Source: Spraguea lophii
Taxonomy: Eukaryota; Microsporidia; Spragueidae
Length of the DNA: 64,000 bases
Direction: 5' to 3'
NCBI GenBank assembly: GCA_001887945.1
Contig: LDOQ01000212.1
Span: 186,001 to 250,000, forward strand
This document shows positions 48,173 to 58,862 of the stretch, piece after piece (the stretch's first letter is position 1; every line of letters begins with the position of its first letter). Below the pieces are notes generated by a model. That model saw nothing but the letters and a program-made list of their open reading frames with translations. It made no database searches and was not told where the DNA came from. Made by a program: the position numbers and the translations under genes.

Positions 48173-50074
48173 ATGTTAACAACATTGATTCATATAATGA
48201 TGACTTTCTTAAGTGATTATAATAATTGTAATAACATAAAATACAATAACGATGAGCCTAATACGAGTCAAATACATTCTATTGACAATATAGAAGTAAA
48301 AGAAAAATATAACAAACAACCTGAAGACAATCATATAAAAGCAGAAAGAAATAATACACAATGTGCAGAAGAAATAGATTATAAAAAGATATATTATGAA
48401 TATTTATCCAAAAGATTAGATATAGCAAATCCAGATGACCTAAAAAATCTATGTTTATGTATTAAAATGAGAAAAACGATTAGAAATGTTCGACATAATT
48501 TGGAAACGGTATTCACAAGTTATAAACATAACTTTTATTCTAATATAACAATAATTAGAGATACATTAAAAACGGTATTGATAAATACATCGAATTTCGT
48601 AGTTGATAGTTTAAACAAAATAAAAAGAAACAAATTTTCTAGAATGATAAGAGCTCGGAAGAACCGCAAAAGAGTCGAAATTGTAATAAAACAAGTTATT
48701 CATGTTTATTATATGGGGGTGAATAATGAAATAGAAAATACGTGTAGCCGATGCATAGAAAAGCGATATGTAAACAATCTTAAAAGGTATTATACAAAAA
48801 GAATAGTAAACAAGTTTCATATAATAAAAATCATAAAAAGTAAATCAACGGATGAAAATTTAGTCGAAAATATTTGTAAATATTTGGGTGGAAAATTCTG
48901 TAGAAATGGAAAAATATATAGAAGTATAATGAATAATGATATACAAATGAATCAACACAATAACTGTTGTGAAATACAAACAATAAGGATGTGTGATTTC
49001 AATAAAAAAAGTATAATAAATATGAATCAGAGTGATAAGCAATTAAACAAAAATAGTGAAATATTAACCGAAGATAGAGAGAATATTAATACAGAAAATA
49101 GTGACAAAAGCTCAAAAATCAAAAACAAAGAAAAACTTGTAGAAAATAATAATTTAACTAATCATTTAAAATCATTATTCTCAAATACAATAAAATTAAT
49201 AGCGTATTTGGTAACACCGGTATTAGAAGATATAGAAGAAAGTTTTATTCTTTTTCGCGAAGATGTAACGTATTGTCGGGACCAATTCTGGAAACAGATT
49301 GAAAAATATGATGAATACCAAAAACTGCCAAATCCTCTGCTGGAAACGTTAAAAAAGAATACAAATGATCTACAGACAAGTATAGCAAATATACCATCCT
49401 CGATATCTGCACTAAAAAATAAGCTCTTTATAAAAATATACTCCATAAAAAGCCTGCTCTATGAAGAAATTATAGAAACAATTAAAACAGTAAAATGCGT
49501 ACTCCATTATATTAATTATCATTTTTACATTATACCAAAAAAGATTCTAACAAATGTGATATATCATAGTTTTAATATTTGTAAAGAATCTTCATACCAT
49601 AGTATAAAATGTATTGTAAATATATTTAGAGGTGCATATTATATCATGAAAAAATATACTTATAACATATGTGTTTTAACCATCCCAAAATATTATTATT
49701 TATTAATTGATTATTTTATCTCAAGGTATATGAACCTTTGCACAACAATAAATGCTTTCAAACAAGTAAATGAAAATACAAAAATAATTATATGTTTAGG
49801 TAATTATACGGCAGTGTTGAAAAAATTGAGTATGGAATTAGATAATATTAAAGAACAAACAACGGTATTCATTACTGGATATTGGATAGAAACTAAAAGT
49901 GATGTATTATTATTTTATATGATAAAGATATTACATGATGTGATTAATAGGATATTATATTTATCTGAGGTGTTTATTTATAACTTTAATGACGGTGGTA
50001 ATGGATATGTTCTGCTTTTATATGCATTTACTAGCGCTGTAGATTGTGGCTTTCTGCTTGATAGGTTTCTTTAA
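48173..50074 (+). CDS. Orphan protein, probably lineage-specific and secreted or membrane-bound
   Basis: 633 residues with no recognised domain. A weak hydrophobic leader (about 1-13) could be a signal peptide. The sequence is rich in Lys, Asn, Ile and Tyr with scattered cysteines (CSRC, NCCE), long helices and a hydrophobic C-terminus (GYVLLLYAFTSAVD). The middle (about 280-325) is low complexity. It has no C/G start motif and stands in an island with the LRR gene at 51321. Function is unknown; an exported, helical effector or surface protein would fit the context but is only a guess. Confidence 0.7.
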   Translation: MLTTLIHIMMTFLSDYNNCNNIKYNNDEPNTSQIHSIDNIEVKEKYNKQPEDNHIKAERNNTQCAEEIDYKKIYYEYLSKRLDIANPDDLKNLCLCIKMRKTIRNVRHNLETVFTSYKHNFYSNITIIRDTLKTVLINTSNFVVDSLNKIKRNKFSRMIRARKNRKRVEIVIKQVIHVYYMGVNNEIENTCSRCIEKRYVNNLKRYYTKRIVNKFHIIKIIKSKSTDENLVENICKYLGGKFCRNGKIYRSIMNNDIQMNQHNNCCEIQTIRMCDFNKKSIINMNQSDKQLNKNSEILTEDRENINTENSDKSSKIKNKEKLVENNNLTNHLKSLFSNTIKLIAYLVTPVLEDIEESFILFREDVTYCRDQFWKQIEKYDEYQKLPNPLLETLKKNTNDLQTSIANIPSSISALKNKLFIKIYSIKSLLYEEIIETIKTVKCVLHYINYHFYIIPKKILTNVIYHSFNICKESSYHSIKCIVNIFRGAYYIMKKYTYNICVLTIPKYYYLLIDYFISRYMNLCTTINAFKQVNENTKIIICLGNYTAVLKKLSMELDNIKEQTTVFITGYWIETKSDVLLFYMIKILHDVINRILYLSEVFIYNFNDGGNGYVLLLYAFTSAVDCGFLLDRFL

Positions 50075-50113
50075 ATGAATGGTATCTGAAAAAAAAATAA
50101 ACGTTAAAGTTTA

Positions 50114-50395
50114 TTATTTGTAGATTTTATAATGTTTTTTTAATTCTTTATTTGTATTTTCTAAATTATTGGGTTTTACAATTTTTGATAATATAAGGAA
50201 ACTCGGCGAAAAATTATAAAGTATAATGTCTTTTTCGTCAAAGGACAATCCAAGAAATCGAAGATATGTATAAATAATTTTATTTTCATCAAAAAATGAA
50301 TACTTTTAAAATTGGTTTATAATTTGTTTTGTAAAAGTTTGTCAAAAAATTTGTGATTTATTTGAGGATATTCTTCTTAAAACCAAAATGGAACT
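50114..50395 (-). pseudogene. Gene relic with two in-frame stops
   Basis: A minus-strand frame reads about 65 codons with coding look (YSFFDENKIIYTYLRFLGL through to KKHYKIYK and a stop at 50114-50116). It continues upstream in the same frame through two stops to about 50395. It contains GC-richer codons (TCG CCG AGT) unlike the spacer. No family recognised; it may be the C-terminal end of a dead orphan gene. Confidence 0.35.
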
Positions 50396-51320
50396 AAAAT
50401 AACAATGAGTTAAATTTTCTCGTAAATATCAATATTTGATCTTCTTTTATAATTGCATAATACCGTATACTGCATGGAGTTAATATTTAAAAATTCAATA
50501 TAATCTTAACAACAACAAATTATCTGCTTAAAACGGTAAAAGATTTTTTTAAAATATTAAGATTTAATATTTAAATCAACATAATGTTTATATTTTTATT
50601 TATTATGTCAAAAAAGTATATTCGTAATATTTTTTTATTTAAATATTATATATTTGAAAACAGATAAAATAATTATAATTGCAAGCGATATATAAACAGA
50701 AGTGTTTTGGAGTGTAAATGAATAGAATTATTTATGTTTAAAAAGTATTAATTTTGACATATTATTGGGAAATATAAACAAAATAATTTATATTATTAGA
50801 TATTACACATACAACAATAATGTTTGATGCTATACGAGAGAATGTAATAAAACATAACCGTTAATTATCATAAAATTTAATTGGGATGTGGGTTTTATTT
50901 TTAAGAATATATTTTTTATTACCATAAATGGAAATAAAAAGTGTAAAATATCACAGAATGTTTAAATAATTAAAATATCAATGATCCATCTTTTCAATTT
51001 AAAAGAAAACAAATATTTAAATTTTATGAATTCTTCGAATGTTTTTTTAAATAATACTTTATCAACTATATCCAAAATAATTTTAATTGGTATAGAAATT
51101 ATATTAAACGTCAAGTATTTATTTTATATAAAAGTTTAATTGATATATTAGAGTTTTTAAATGTCATGTTTTAATATTTATAAACATAGTTATAAACATA
51201 AGCATATAGAATTACAAATTTCATTGTCGAAATTTATATATTTTAATTTATTTCTTAAGAAATATCTATCATTTCTGTCAAACTGGAAAAGCTTTTAAAA
51301 AAAAGAGAAATATTTATTTC
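50396..51320. other. Gap upstream of the second LRR gene
   Basis: 0.9 kb, AT-rich. It must include the LRR gene's promoter; no conserved motif that I can name. Confidence 0.35.
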
Positions 51321-53879
51321 ATGTTTTATTTTATCATTTGTGCACTTTGCGTGAAACTAAGTAAAAGAGAATATTTACAATGGTGGGTTTTGACCGATCA
51401 AAGTTATTTTGTTTTGAATCAAACTAATCCGTATTTTTATCAATTATTATTAACCGATTGTTGGTTTGAAATAAATGGAGAAAATAAAGAATTGAATTTT
51501 CAGCTTAAAAATTATAAGCATAAACTTCCTCAAATCATAAATTTATGTACAATGATAGAAACTTTGAATATTACAAACAGCGGGTTAAAGAGGATTGATA
51601 TGTATTTTTTTGTTTTTAGAGAGAATTTAAGACATTTAAATCTGTCGTGCAATCTTTTAGAAATTATTCCAGATGAAATATTTTGCCTTAAATTTTTAAA
51701 AACTTTAGATTTATCAAAAAATAAACTTACAGAATTGCCTAAAATGATAGGAAGATTGATAGAACTCGAATCTTTAAATCTTAAAGGAAACAAAATAATA
51801 CAAATTTCCGAAAATCTAGCAAACTTAAAAAACCTCATTTTTTTAAATTTGTCTGAAAATGAAAGTCTATTTGAATCAACCGATTGGTACAGAACATTAT
51901 TAAAACATGAGGAATTGTTTAAAATTTTGAATAAATCCAATCTTATATCTATAGGGTTGGATAATACGGGATTGTATTACATACCTAAATTATATGTTTC
52001 ATCCACATTAGAACTAATCAGTTTAGATAATAATCATTTAATTTTTTTGAATGAAAATTTTAAAAAATTTCTCTCTCTGAAAAAAATAAATTTAGGATAT
52101 AATAACTTTGGATCTTTTCCTGATGTTTTATTTGAATTGCCATTATTAAACTATATAGGTATTGAGAACAACAACATAACAGGTAACATCGTCTTGAAAA
52201 AAGAATATTTTAAAAGTTTATTTCAACTGAATCTTGGTCATAATTACATTAAAAAATTAATAATTCCATCGGACTCATTATCACAGATAAATTATTTATA
52301 TCTACATAACAATGAAATAACAGAAATTGACAATAATTTTTTTAATCTAAGAAATCTAAAATATTTGGATATTCGTAAAAATTGTATCAACAATATTTCG
52401 TTAAAAGAAATAACACGGGATACAAGTTTAGAAATACCTATAGAAGTCAATAGAATAGAAATAATAAAAGAGCTATTTTTAGTAAAAAATCTTACATATC
52501 TTTCTGTTGTATGTAAATCAGCATCTGAAAAATCCGAAGAAATTAATTTATTTGAAAACCTTGATGTAAAAAATAATTTAAAAACATTATTACTTGAATC
52601 GTGTTTTCTTACTGAGATACCACGTGGATTATCTAAAATTCATACAATTCAAAATATTTTTTTGCGAAATAATACAATATCATATTTTAATGCTTTTTTT
52701 ATAAATTTAAACGATCTTATAACATTGGATTTAAGTAACAATAGATTAGATACAATAGATGGAAATATATTCATACATCCTTCATTAAGATATTTAAATC
52801 TAAATAATAATATGATTAACTGTCTTCCTAAAGAAATAAATTATAAAAAACACCATCTTATAATATCATTAAAGAATAATAATATATCTTTATATGGCGG
52901 TACTAACTGTTTGGGATTATTTGATATATCATATAAAGTAATAGAAAAAATAGAAGTTGATTTACACGAAAATTATACATTTAATTATAATGCGAAGGAA
53001 TTTTATAAATACATGTTTAATAATCCATTCGGTTGGAATTTAGATAAAATTAAAACCATAATACCAACTAAACCTAAAAAACATTCTCTGAATGGGGAGT
53101 TTGTTTTAAAAATTTGGGAAGAGAACATTATGAAAAATATTAAAGAAAACGATACAAATACAGAAATAACAGAATATCTTAAAAATTTATACGGAATTGA
53201 ATCTAAAATGACGTATATAGTAAAACATTTAGATAAAGAGAAAAAGGATACATTAAAGGATTTTATCGAGGAGATATTTTTAATCTTATACAGAAATATG
53301 AATGAGAATTCGAATATGATAAGCTCCACGATTTTATCTTTAACACCGGGAATATTTGAATGTTATGATGCTCAATATGAACATTTAAAAAGAGCATATT
53401 ATGCAATAAAACAAAAAGAAGATAATTTTGATATTATATTTTATATTAATGAAATGATAGGAGAAATCAAGAATGAGGTATTAAGTAAAATAACAACATC
53501 TAACGAATTATTTCAAAACGTACATATTTTATCTTATTGGAGAAATGAGTTAGCCGATGAATTAGGGTTTCAAAAAAGCAATACAATATATGGGACACTT
53601 ACAAATAATACATGTTTAAATTGTAAAGAATATATATTATATCATTTCTTTAAAGAATTTGATGCTTATGAAACCGTTAAAAAATTACATCAAAAAATTA
53701 ATAGTAAAGGAAAGTTTATTACATTGGCATCTAAATTTATATTTAACAAAATCGACGATGAAAAAAAAATTGGTATTTATCTTAAGTATAATAATCTTGA
53801 CGATATGGATTTTTCTGAAATAAAATTGTCCGGAGTAGCCCTTATTTTATGTTGTTTCAATTATACTTATATCCAATAA
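51321..53879 (+). CDS. Secreted-type leucine-rich-repeat protein (paralog of the gene at 76)
   Basis: 852 residues. A short hydrophobic start (about 1-12, MFYFIICALCV) suggests a signal peptide. LRR units run from about residue 65 to 530, with clear LxxLxLxxNxL cores (LRHLNLSCNLLEIIP, LKTLDLSKNKLTELP). The C-terminal ~300 residues are the same non-repeat domain as in the gene at 76, including SYWRNELADELGF. Unlike that paralog there is no long acidic Asn-rich linker before the LRRs. No C/G start motif. A surface or exported binding protein is the likely role by analogy with other microsporidian LRR families. Confidence 0.85.
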   Translation: MFYFIICALCVKLSKREYLQWWVLTDQSYFVLNQTNPYFYQLLLTDCWFEINGENKELNFQLKNYKHKLPQIINLCTMIETLNITNSGLKRIDMYFFVFRENLRHLNLSCNLLEIIPDEIFCLKFLKTLDLSKNKLTELPKMIGRLIELESLNLKGNKIIQISENLANLKNLIFLNLSENESLFESTDWYRTLLKHEELFKILNKSNLISIGLDNTGLYYIPKLYVSSTLELISLDNNHLIFLNENFKKFLSLKKINLGYNNFGSFPDVLFELPLLNYIGIENNNITGNIVLKKEYFKSLFQLNLGHNYIKKLIIPSDSLSQINYLYLHNNEITEIDNNFFNLRNLKYLDIRKNCINNISLKEITRDTSLEIPIEVNRIEIIKELFLVKNLTYLSVVCKSASEKSEEINLFENLDVKNNLKTLLLESCFLTEIPRGLSKIHTIQNIFLRNNTISYFNAFFINLNDLITLDLSNNRLDTIDGNIFIHPSLRYLNLNNNMINCLPKEINYKKHHLIISLKNNNISLYGGTNCLGLFDISYKVIEKIEVDLHENYTFNYNAKEFYKYMFNNPFGWNLDKIKTIIPTKPKKHSLNGEFVLKIWEENIMKNIKENDTNTEITEYLKNLYGIESKMTYIVKHLDKEKKDTLKDFIEEIFLILYRNMNENSNMISSTILSLTPGIFECYDAQYEHLKRAYYAIKQKEDNFDIIFYINEMIGEIKNEVLSKITTSNELFQNVHILSYWRNELADELGFQKSNTIYGTLTNNTCLNCKEYILYHFFKEFDAYETVKKLHQKINSKGKFITLASKFIFNKIDDEKKIGIYLKYNNLDDMDFSEIKLSGVALILCCFNYTYIQ

Positions 53880-55122
53880 AGCTTTTCGTTTTTTATGTTA
53901 TTGTTTTATAATATATTTTTTATATTTTGATGAAACTTTTAGATTATAAAATTAATACAAAACAACTTCTTTAAAAGACTCGCATAATCTGCAATACATT
54001 TTCAAAAAAGATTCGGTATATTGAATTGTTTATATAAAAGTTATTTTTTGTAACTTCAAATAGAATATATCAAATATTTATAAATTATTGTTCCAATTTC
54101 GTTTTTGAATACTGACAACAATATTAAAAAAATACCATAATTATGAATAGACAACAATTATACTCTACGAATTTTCACATGTAATATTATTTAATGCTCG
54201 TAATGCTTAAACTTGTTAAAAAATCTTTTAATTATAGAAAACGCAAAAAAGATAAATGGATATGGCAGTTTCTAAACAAAATAACGGATATATATAAAAG
54301 TGTTTTAATGGAAGTATAATAAACAACCCATTTCGATACAAAAAGGTTCTATTTCTTTCAATATTAAAATAAGTTTAACAAAAATTACATAAATTATATA
54401 AATGGATATAAAAAAAAGATATTGAAAAAGAGATTAGTGTGTTTCAATAAATAGGACATTATATATTTCTAATAGCCAAATAAAGAAAATTAAAATCAAC
54501 AGTAAAAATAAATGGGTTAAAGTAGACGAAAATTCGGTTTAGAGAAGAAAATACAATGTTATAAATGGATAGTAACAACCATATGTGTTGTTTATATCTT
54601 AGAAAAGAACATCAATAATATATTATTTAGAGTTACTAAACCAGGTAATTCTAGTTTTTTATTAATTATTATTAAAAAGCATATAAAAATCAAATCAGCA
54701 ATTGTAATGATTGTTAGAAAGTATAAAAACCTCAAGTTGTTAAAAGCTCCGATGTAAAAATTCTATTTTAAAAAATCCAAATAGTTACTGTCTAAAGGTT
54801 TTATTGTTTTTTTAAATGTTAAAATGTGTTATAAAATAAGAAAACTTTGTAAAAAGTTCTATAATATAAATTTATATAATATGATTTGTCTAATCTTTAT
54901 TATTCTATACTTACAATAAAATAATATAAAAACTAAAATAATTTTTTTAATGATAATCATTATTATGATCATTTTTTTTATATAAGAATTTTTATTTTCT
55001 TTTATTTCTTGCTATAACTTTTATTAATATTGGTAATATCATTACAAATATTATTTTATAGTATACACCCAGCTAAATAAAGTTTTTTAAGTTTTTACTA
55101 CATATCTGTCTGTTTCTTATTT
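53880..55122. other. 1.2-kb gap downstream of the LRR gene
   Basis: AT-rich. One 42-codon frame (54194-54322, plus) has a basic, tryptophan-containing product with an ATG start but no supporting feature. Otherwise nothing supportable. Confidence 0.35.
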
Positions 55123-56676
55123 TTAAACCTTAATATGTTGTTCATATTTATCACTCCATACTGTATCATATTCATTTAAATGCTTTAATCCTTTACATTC
55201 TTCAAATATTGAATTTCCTGTATCTATGTTTTTATTATTATAACAATCATTTCCACAGTCGTTTACATATGTGTGTAGCTTATTAAAATTTTTTACTTGA
55301 GAATTACTTGTTGTTTGATAATCATCTGAAGAAAATGAATCAAAGTTAGAATCCTGGTTATATTGTGTAGCCATTTGCAATTTATTATCTGCTGTTTTTT
55401 TACCTGGAAAGTTATCTCCTTGTATTTTAGAATCGTTTACATATGTGTGTAACATATTAAAATTTTCTATTTGAGAATTACTTGTTGTTTGATAATCATC
55501 TGACGAAAATGAATCAAAGTTAGAATCGTCGTTATATTGTATAGCCATTTGTAATTTATTATCTGTTATTTTTTCGTTTGGGGAGTTATATCCTTGTATC
55601 TTAGAATCGTTTAAATTGACAGTCTTATGTTTTTTATATGTCTTTTTTGTAAAGTTTACTGTTGCATCATCTTCTTGTTTAATAGCATCCTGCAATTTAG
55701 AAATTATTTTGTCCCGCATCCTCGTAGCTCTTTTATTAATCTTTTGCTTTATGTTAGTGTACGCAGATTGTATTAAGTCTTTACCTTCTGAAATAGAATC
55801 AACAGCCTTTCTTTTAAATACCTTAAACATTTTATTACTTTTTACGGTATTTCTAGCTTTTTGAACTTTCGATCTAAAAAAATTTAATCCTTCTTGGAAA
55901 TTAAAGCTTTGGGAAGATTCAAAGGTTTCCGTTGTATTTTCTTTTTTAGTATTATTGGATATAGCATGTTTTTCATTTGAAACATCACATCTTCCAATAG
56001 GTTTATAGTAACTTTTTTCTCTTGGTAAATAATTAAAAATCATATTATCACAATGAAAGGGTTTTGCTTTCTTTCGAAGTACGTTATATGGTTCGATATT
56101 AGAGAAACTATCAGTGTCATTTTTATCTGAAACGCTTGGACGAGCCAATTTATCAAATTTATTAGTAATGTCACTAGTAATATTTTCGTGTTGAGATGTG
56201 CATTTATTAAAAACACCATCCTGCGATTTACAATCCTTTTCTTTATCGATATGTTTATTATTTGTACCATAATTATTAATATGTGGATGTATTATATCAT
56301 CCTTGGTTAGTTTTTTCCTGTTACCTTCCATATCTAAATGTCCATTTTTTCTGATTTTTTTATTCTGCCCATTTTTATCGATTACTTTTTTATCGTTATT
56401 TCGCCTATTAACCTGAATCCCAACAACACTTTTCCATTTAAAAAGTTTTGAATTATATAAATCTTCATTTACATACTTATTTTTATTTTGTATTCTATTT
56501 ACTGAACCTTGTGCATTACACATTTTATTATATTGATGTGGATTATTAGAAACATTTTTTTCTTTATCAGATCCAGATTCTGTATTACCTGCAGATGTTT
56601 TTGTAAAATATAAAAAGATACTTAGACCAAAGAATCCTAGAACAGCAGCTAAAAATTTCATCTTATTTCTTTCCAT
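55123..56676 (-). CDS. Orphan repeat protein with N-terminal membrane anchor or signal
   Basis: 517 residues. An N-terminal hydrophobic helix (about residues 7-24, FLAAVLGFFGLSIFLYF) acts as signal peptide or anchor. The rest is hydrophilic, Asn/Lys/Asp/Ser-rich and without a known fold, apart from a basic coiled segment at about 265-330. Near the C-terminus there are two 58-residue tandem repeats (NDSKIQG start, FDSFSSDDYQTTSNS core, HTYV end). The architecture is that of the two kinases at 3.6-9 kb without the kinase domain. No C/G start motif. Likely a lineage-specific secreted or membrane protein. Confidence 0.7.
   Translation of the reverse strand: MERNKMKFLAAVLGFFGLSIFLYFTKTSAGNTESGSDKEKNVSNNPHQYNKMCNAQGSVNRIQNKNKYVNEDLYNSKLFKWKSVVGIQVNRRNNDKKVIDKNGQNKKIRKNGHLDMEGNRKKLTKDDIIHPHINNYGTNNKHIDKEKDCKSQDGVFNKCTSQHENITSDITNKFDKLARPSVSDKNDTDSFSNIEPYNVLRKKAKPFHCDNMIFNYLPREKSYYKPIGRCDVSNEKHAISNNTKKENTTETFESSQSFNFQEGLNFFRSKVQKARNTVKSNKMFKVFKRKAVDSISEGKDLIQSAYTNIKQKINKRATRMRDKIISKLQDAIKQEDDATVNFTKKTYKKHKTVNLNDSKIQGYNSPNEKITDNKLQMAIQYNDDSNFDSFSSDDYQTTSNSQIENFNMLHTYVNDSKIQGDNFPGKKTADNKLQMATQYNQDSNFDSFSSDDYQTTSNSQVKNFNKLHTYVNDCGNDCYNNKNIDTGNSIFEECKGLKHLNEYDTVWSDKYEQHIKV
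55267..55614 (-). repeat. 174-bp in-frame tandem duplication
   Basis: Two 58-codon units, the boundary marked by GTTTACATATGTGTGTA at 55261 and again at 55435, exactly 174 bases apart. They are very similar, so the duplication is recent. Confidence 0.8.
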
Positions 56677-56950
56677 TTTTTAAGTATTTATATTTTTATT
56701 TAAAGATTTGACATTATAAAATGATACAACTACAAAAGGAAAACCTTAAATTAAAATTAATAACTGGTTTACAATAAATAAATTGGAAATATTTTTTAAT
56801 AATATTATTATCATAAAATTTAATATTTCTCATTTCAACTCCTATTACAAATCATCAATAAATGACAACATATGAAATTACTAAAAAGGAAATGAAATAA
56901 ATTACGTAAAAAGACACCATAAATTTAGAATTAGATTTATTATCAAATTA

Positions 56951-58408
56951 TCACTTGAAACTTAATTCATATAACACAATTTCTCCTGTGGTTGTTCCTG
57001 ATATAATAAAAATAGTATTAAAAACATATAACACCTCTATGGCCGATATGCTTTTTTGTTGAATTTTTATAGCCGTATTAAGTTCTCCACAGAACAATAT
57101 TTCTTCATAACAACCAACTAATATATTATCTTCATTTAACGTAGAACAGCAATATACCCTGTCTCTAAACTTTAAGTCCTTGGTCTTATTTAATTTAGAA
57201 TCAAATGTCACAATTGAATTTTTAAGCACAACTATGAAATTACCATGGCTTTCTTTCATTAAAAGTGGACTCTCTTTAATCAGCTGTTTTAACATTATTC
57301 GCTTTTCGAAATCAAATACAAATAACATGGATCTATCAGCTACAAGGAAAAGATCTTCGAACAAGGGGATAATATATTTCACTTCGTCTTGCATTTTAGC
57401 ACTCGTGACAAAATTTCCATCGTGTGTAAATTTTGACATTTCATAATCTATATCAACGGCATATACAAAATCTTTGTCAAGGGCAAGCGCAGTTACTGTG
57501 TTATTAAGCATTATGTTTGCGAGTAATTTTACACTTAAGCTTCCTGTTTGATCTCTAAATAATGAAAACACTTTAACCTCTTTTTCATGAGAAAATGTTG
57601 CAAAGATAGCTTTTCCATTTGTTTCTACAATCTTAATGTCTTTTATAATGGTTTGATGAGGTTCAAATGTAATATCAGTCCTCATGGTTTTCAAATCAAT
57701 TATATGCAAGACTCTTTCTGTTGTTGAGAAAATAATTGCTTTGAATTCTCTACATCCTACAATATTTGTAATTTTGGTTGATGGAAAATTAAATTCTTTT
57801 ATTTCTTTTACTCTGGGTATTGGTCTTTCTTCTCTTCTTTTTATCTCTTGGTTTTCGTATACCTCTTTATATGTATCAGTTTCAAAAGAACTTACATTTT
57901 GCTCCATACTTTGTCTATCATAATATTGTTTTTTTGTTTCTTTGGCATAATAATCATTATATTCTTCTGGTATTTGAGGGAAACCTTTAGGCTCTTCTTC
58001 ATTTCTTTTCATCATTTCATGTTGATATCTCATTTGATCAGAATAATAATTTTGTGGTATTTTTTCTTGCTGTTGATAATGATCTCTTCGATATTTATCA
58101 TCCGCTCTCCTATGTTGTAATCTCCCTTTGTATCTTCTTTTTTCATTCAATATTTTCATCATAATTGCCTCAAGATTTGCCAAACTTCCTCTATCAACTA
58201 GACTACCACTACGTATATTAGATAGTTCGTTAAAAACATTAAACCATTCTTCTAATAAAGAAGATTTTCCTGTATCTGGATAATCCGTAATACCTACTTC
58301 CATTCGAAAACTATCTGCACTTCTAACATATCTATTTTTTGTCAAGTATTCATGTATGAGAATGTCAATCAATTTTGAATTCTTATTTGTTTCGTCATAA
58401 GTAACCAT
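56951..58408 (-). CDS. LisH/LUFS-type protein with a divergent WD propeller
   Basis: 485 residues. The N-terminus is a LisH motif (LIDILIHEYLTKNRYVRSAD, about 12-31) followed by SLLEEWFNVFNEL, which matches the LUFS/FLO8-SSDP pattern of an aromatic-rich helix. A Gln/Arg/Tyr-rich linker (about 95-200) follows. The C-terminal ~280 residues (from about 205) show WD-like beta repeats (DLKTMRTDITFEPHQ, FSHEKEVKVFSLF) without good WD dipeptides. LisH plus LUFS plus a propeller is the layout of Tup1/LEUNIG-like co-repressors, so a transcriptional role is likely. GGG stands just before the ATG. The propeller call is less certain than the N-terminal motifs. Confidence 0.65.
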   Translation of the reverse strand: MVTYDETNKNSKLIDILIHEYLTKNRYVRSADSFRMEVGITDYPDTGKSSLLEEWFNVFNELSNIRSGSLVDRGSLANLEAIMMKILNEKRRYKGRLQHRRADDKYRRDHYQQQEKIPQNYYSDQMRYQHEMMKRNEEEPKGFPQIPEEYNDYYAKETKKQYYDRQSMEQNVSSFETDTYKEVYENQEIKRREERPIPRVKEIKEFNFPSTKITNIVGCREFKAIIFSTTERVLHIIDLKTMRTDITFEPHQTIIKDIKIVETNGKAIFATFSHEKEVKVFSLFRDQTGSLSVKLLANIMLNNTVTALALDKDFVYAVDIDYEMSKFTHDGNFVTSAKMQDEVKYIIPLFEDLFLVADRSMLFVFDFEKRIMLKQLIKESPLLMKESHGNFIVVLKNSIVTFDSKLNKTKDLKFRDRVYCCSTLNEDNILVGCYEEILFCGELNTAIKIQQKSISAIEVLYVFNTIFIISGTTTGEIVLYELSFK

Positions 58409-58862
58409 ACCCTCATAAAAATAATAAATTAAAAACCGTGTTATTTTGTAAAAATAGGAAAAGATTAACTTCCCAAATAAGACTAAATATAAAAATTAAT
58501 TTTGTTGCAATTCAGCAAATAAGTTTTAGAGTGGAATATAGAAGATCTTAAATTATTATTGCGATTATTAAAAATTTTAAGATATTTGATAGTATTCAAA
58601 TGCATTATCATATGTAAATAATTTTTTATTTTTTTGTTTTGATTTAAAATTTGACATATTTTTTTCGTTTATTTTCATTTTTACGTATAATTTGTTATAA
58701 AATAAAAATATTAAAAATATAAGACATTAAAGAACTTATTAGGATATTTTATTATATTTTTTTAATATGATGTTTCAGTTGTTTTGTTGTTATCATTTTA
58801 TCATTTTATCATTAATTTTGTTACAGTATTAAAAATATTTGTATTGGAAATTTATTAGTAAT
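58409..58862. other. Divergent gap before the antiporter gene
   Basis: 0.45 kb of AT-rich DNA. No feature beyond both 5' flanks. Confidence 0.35.
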
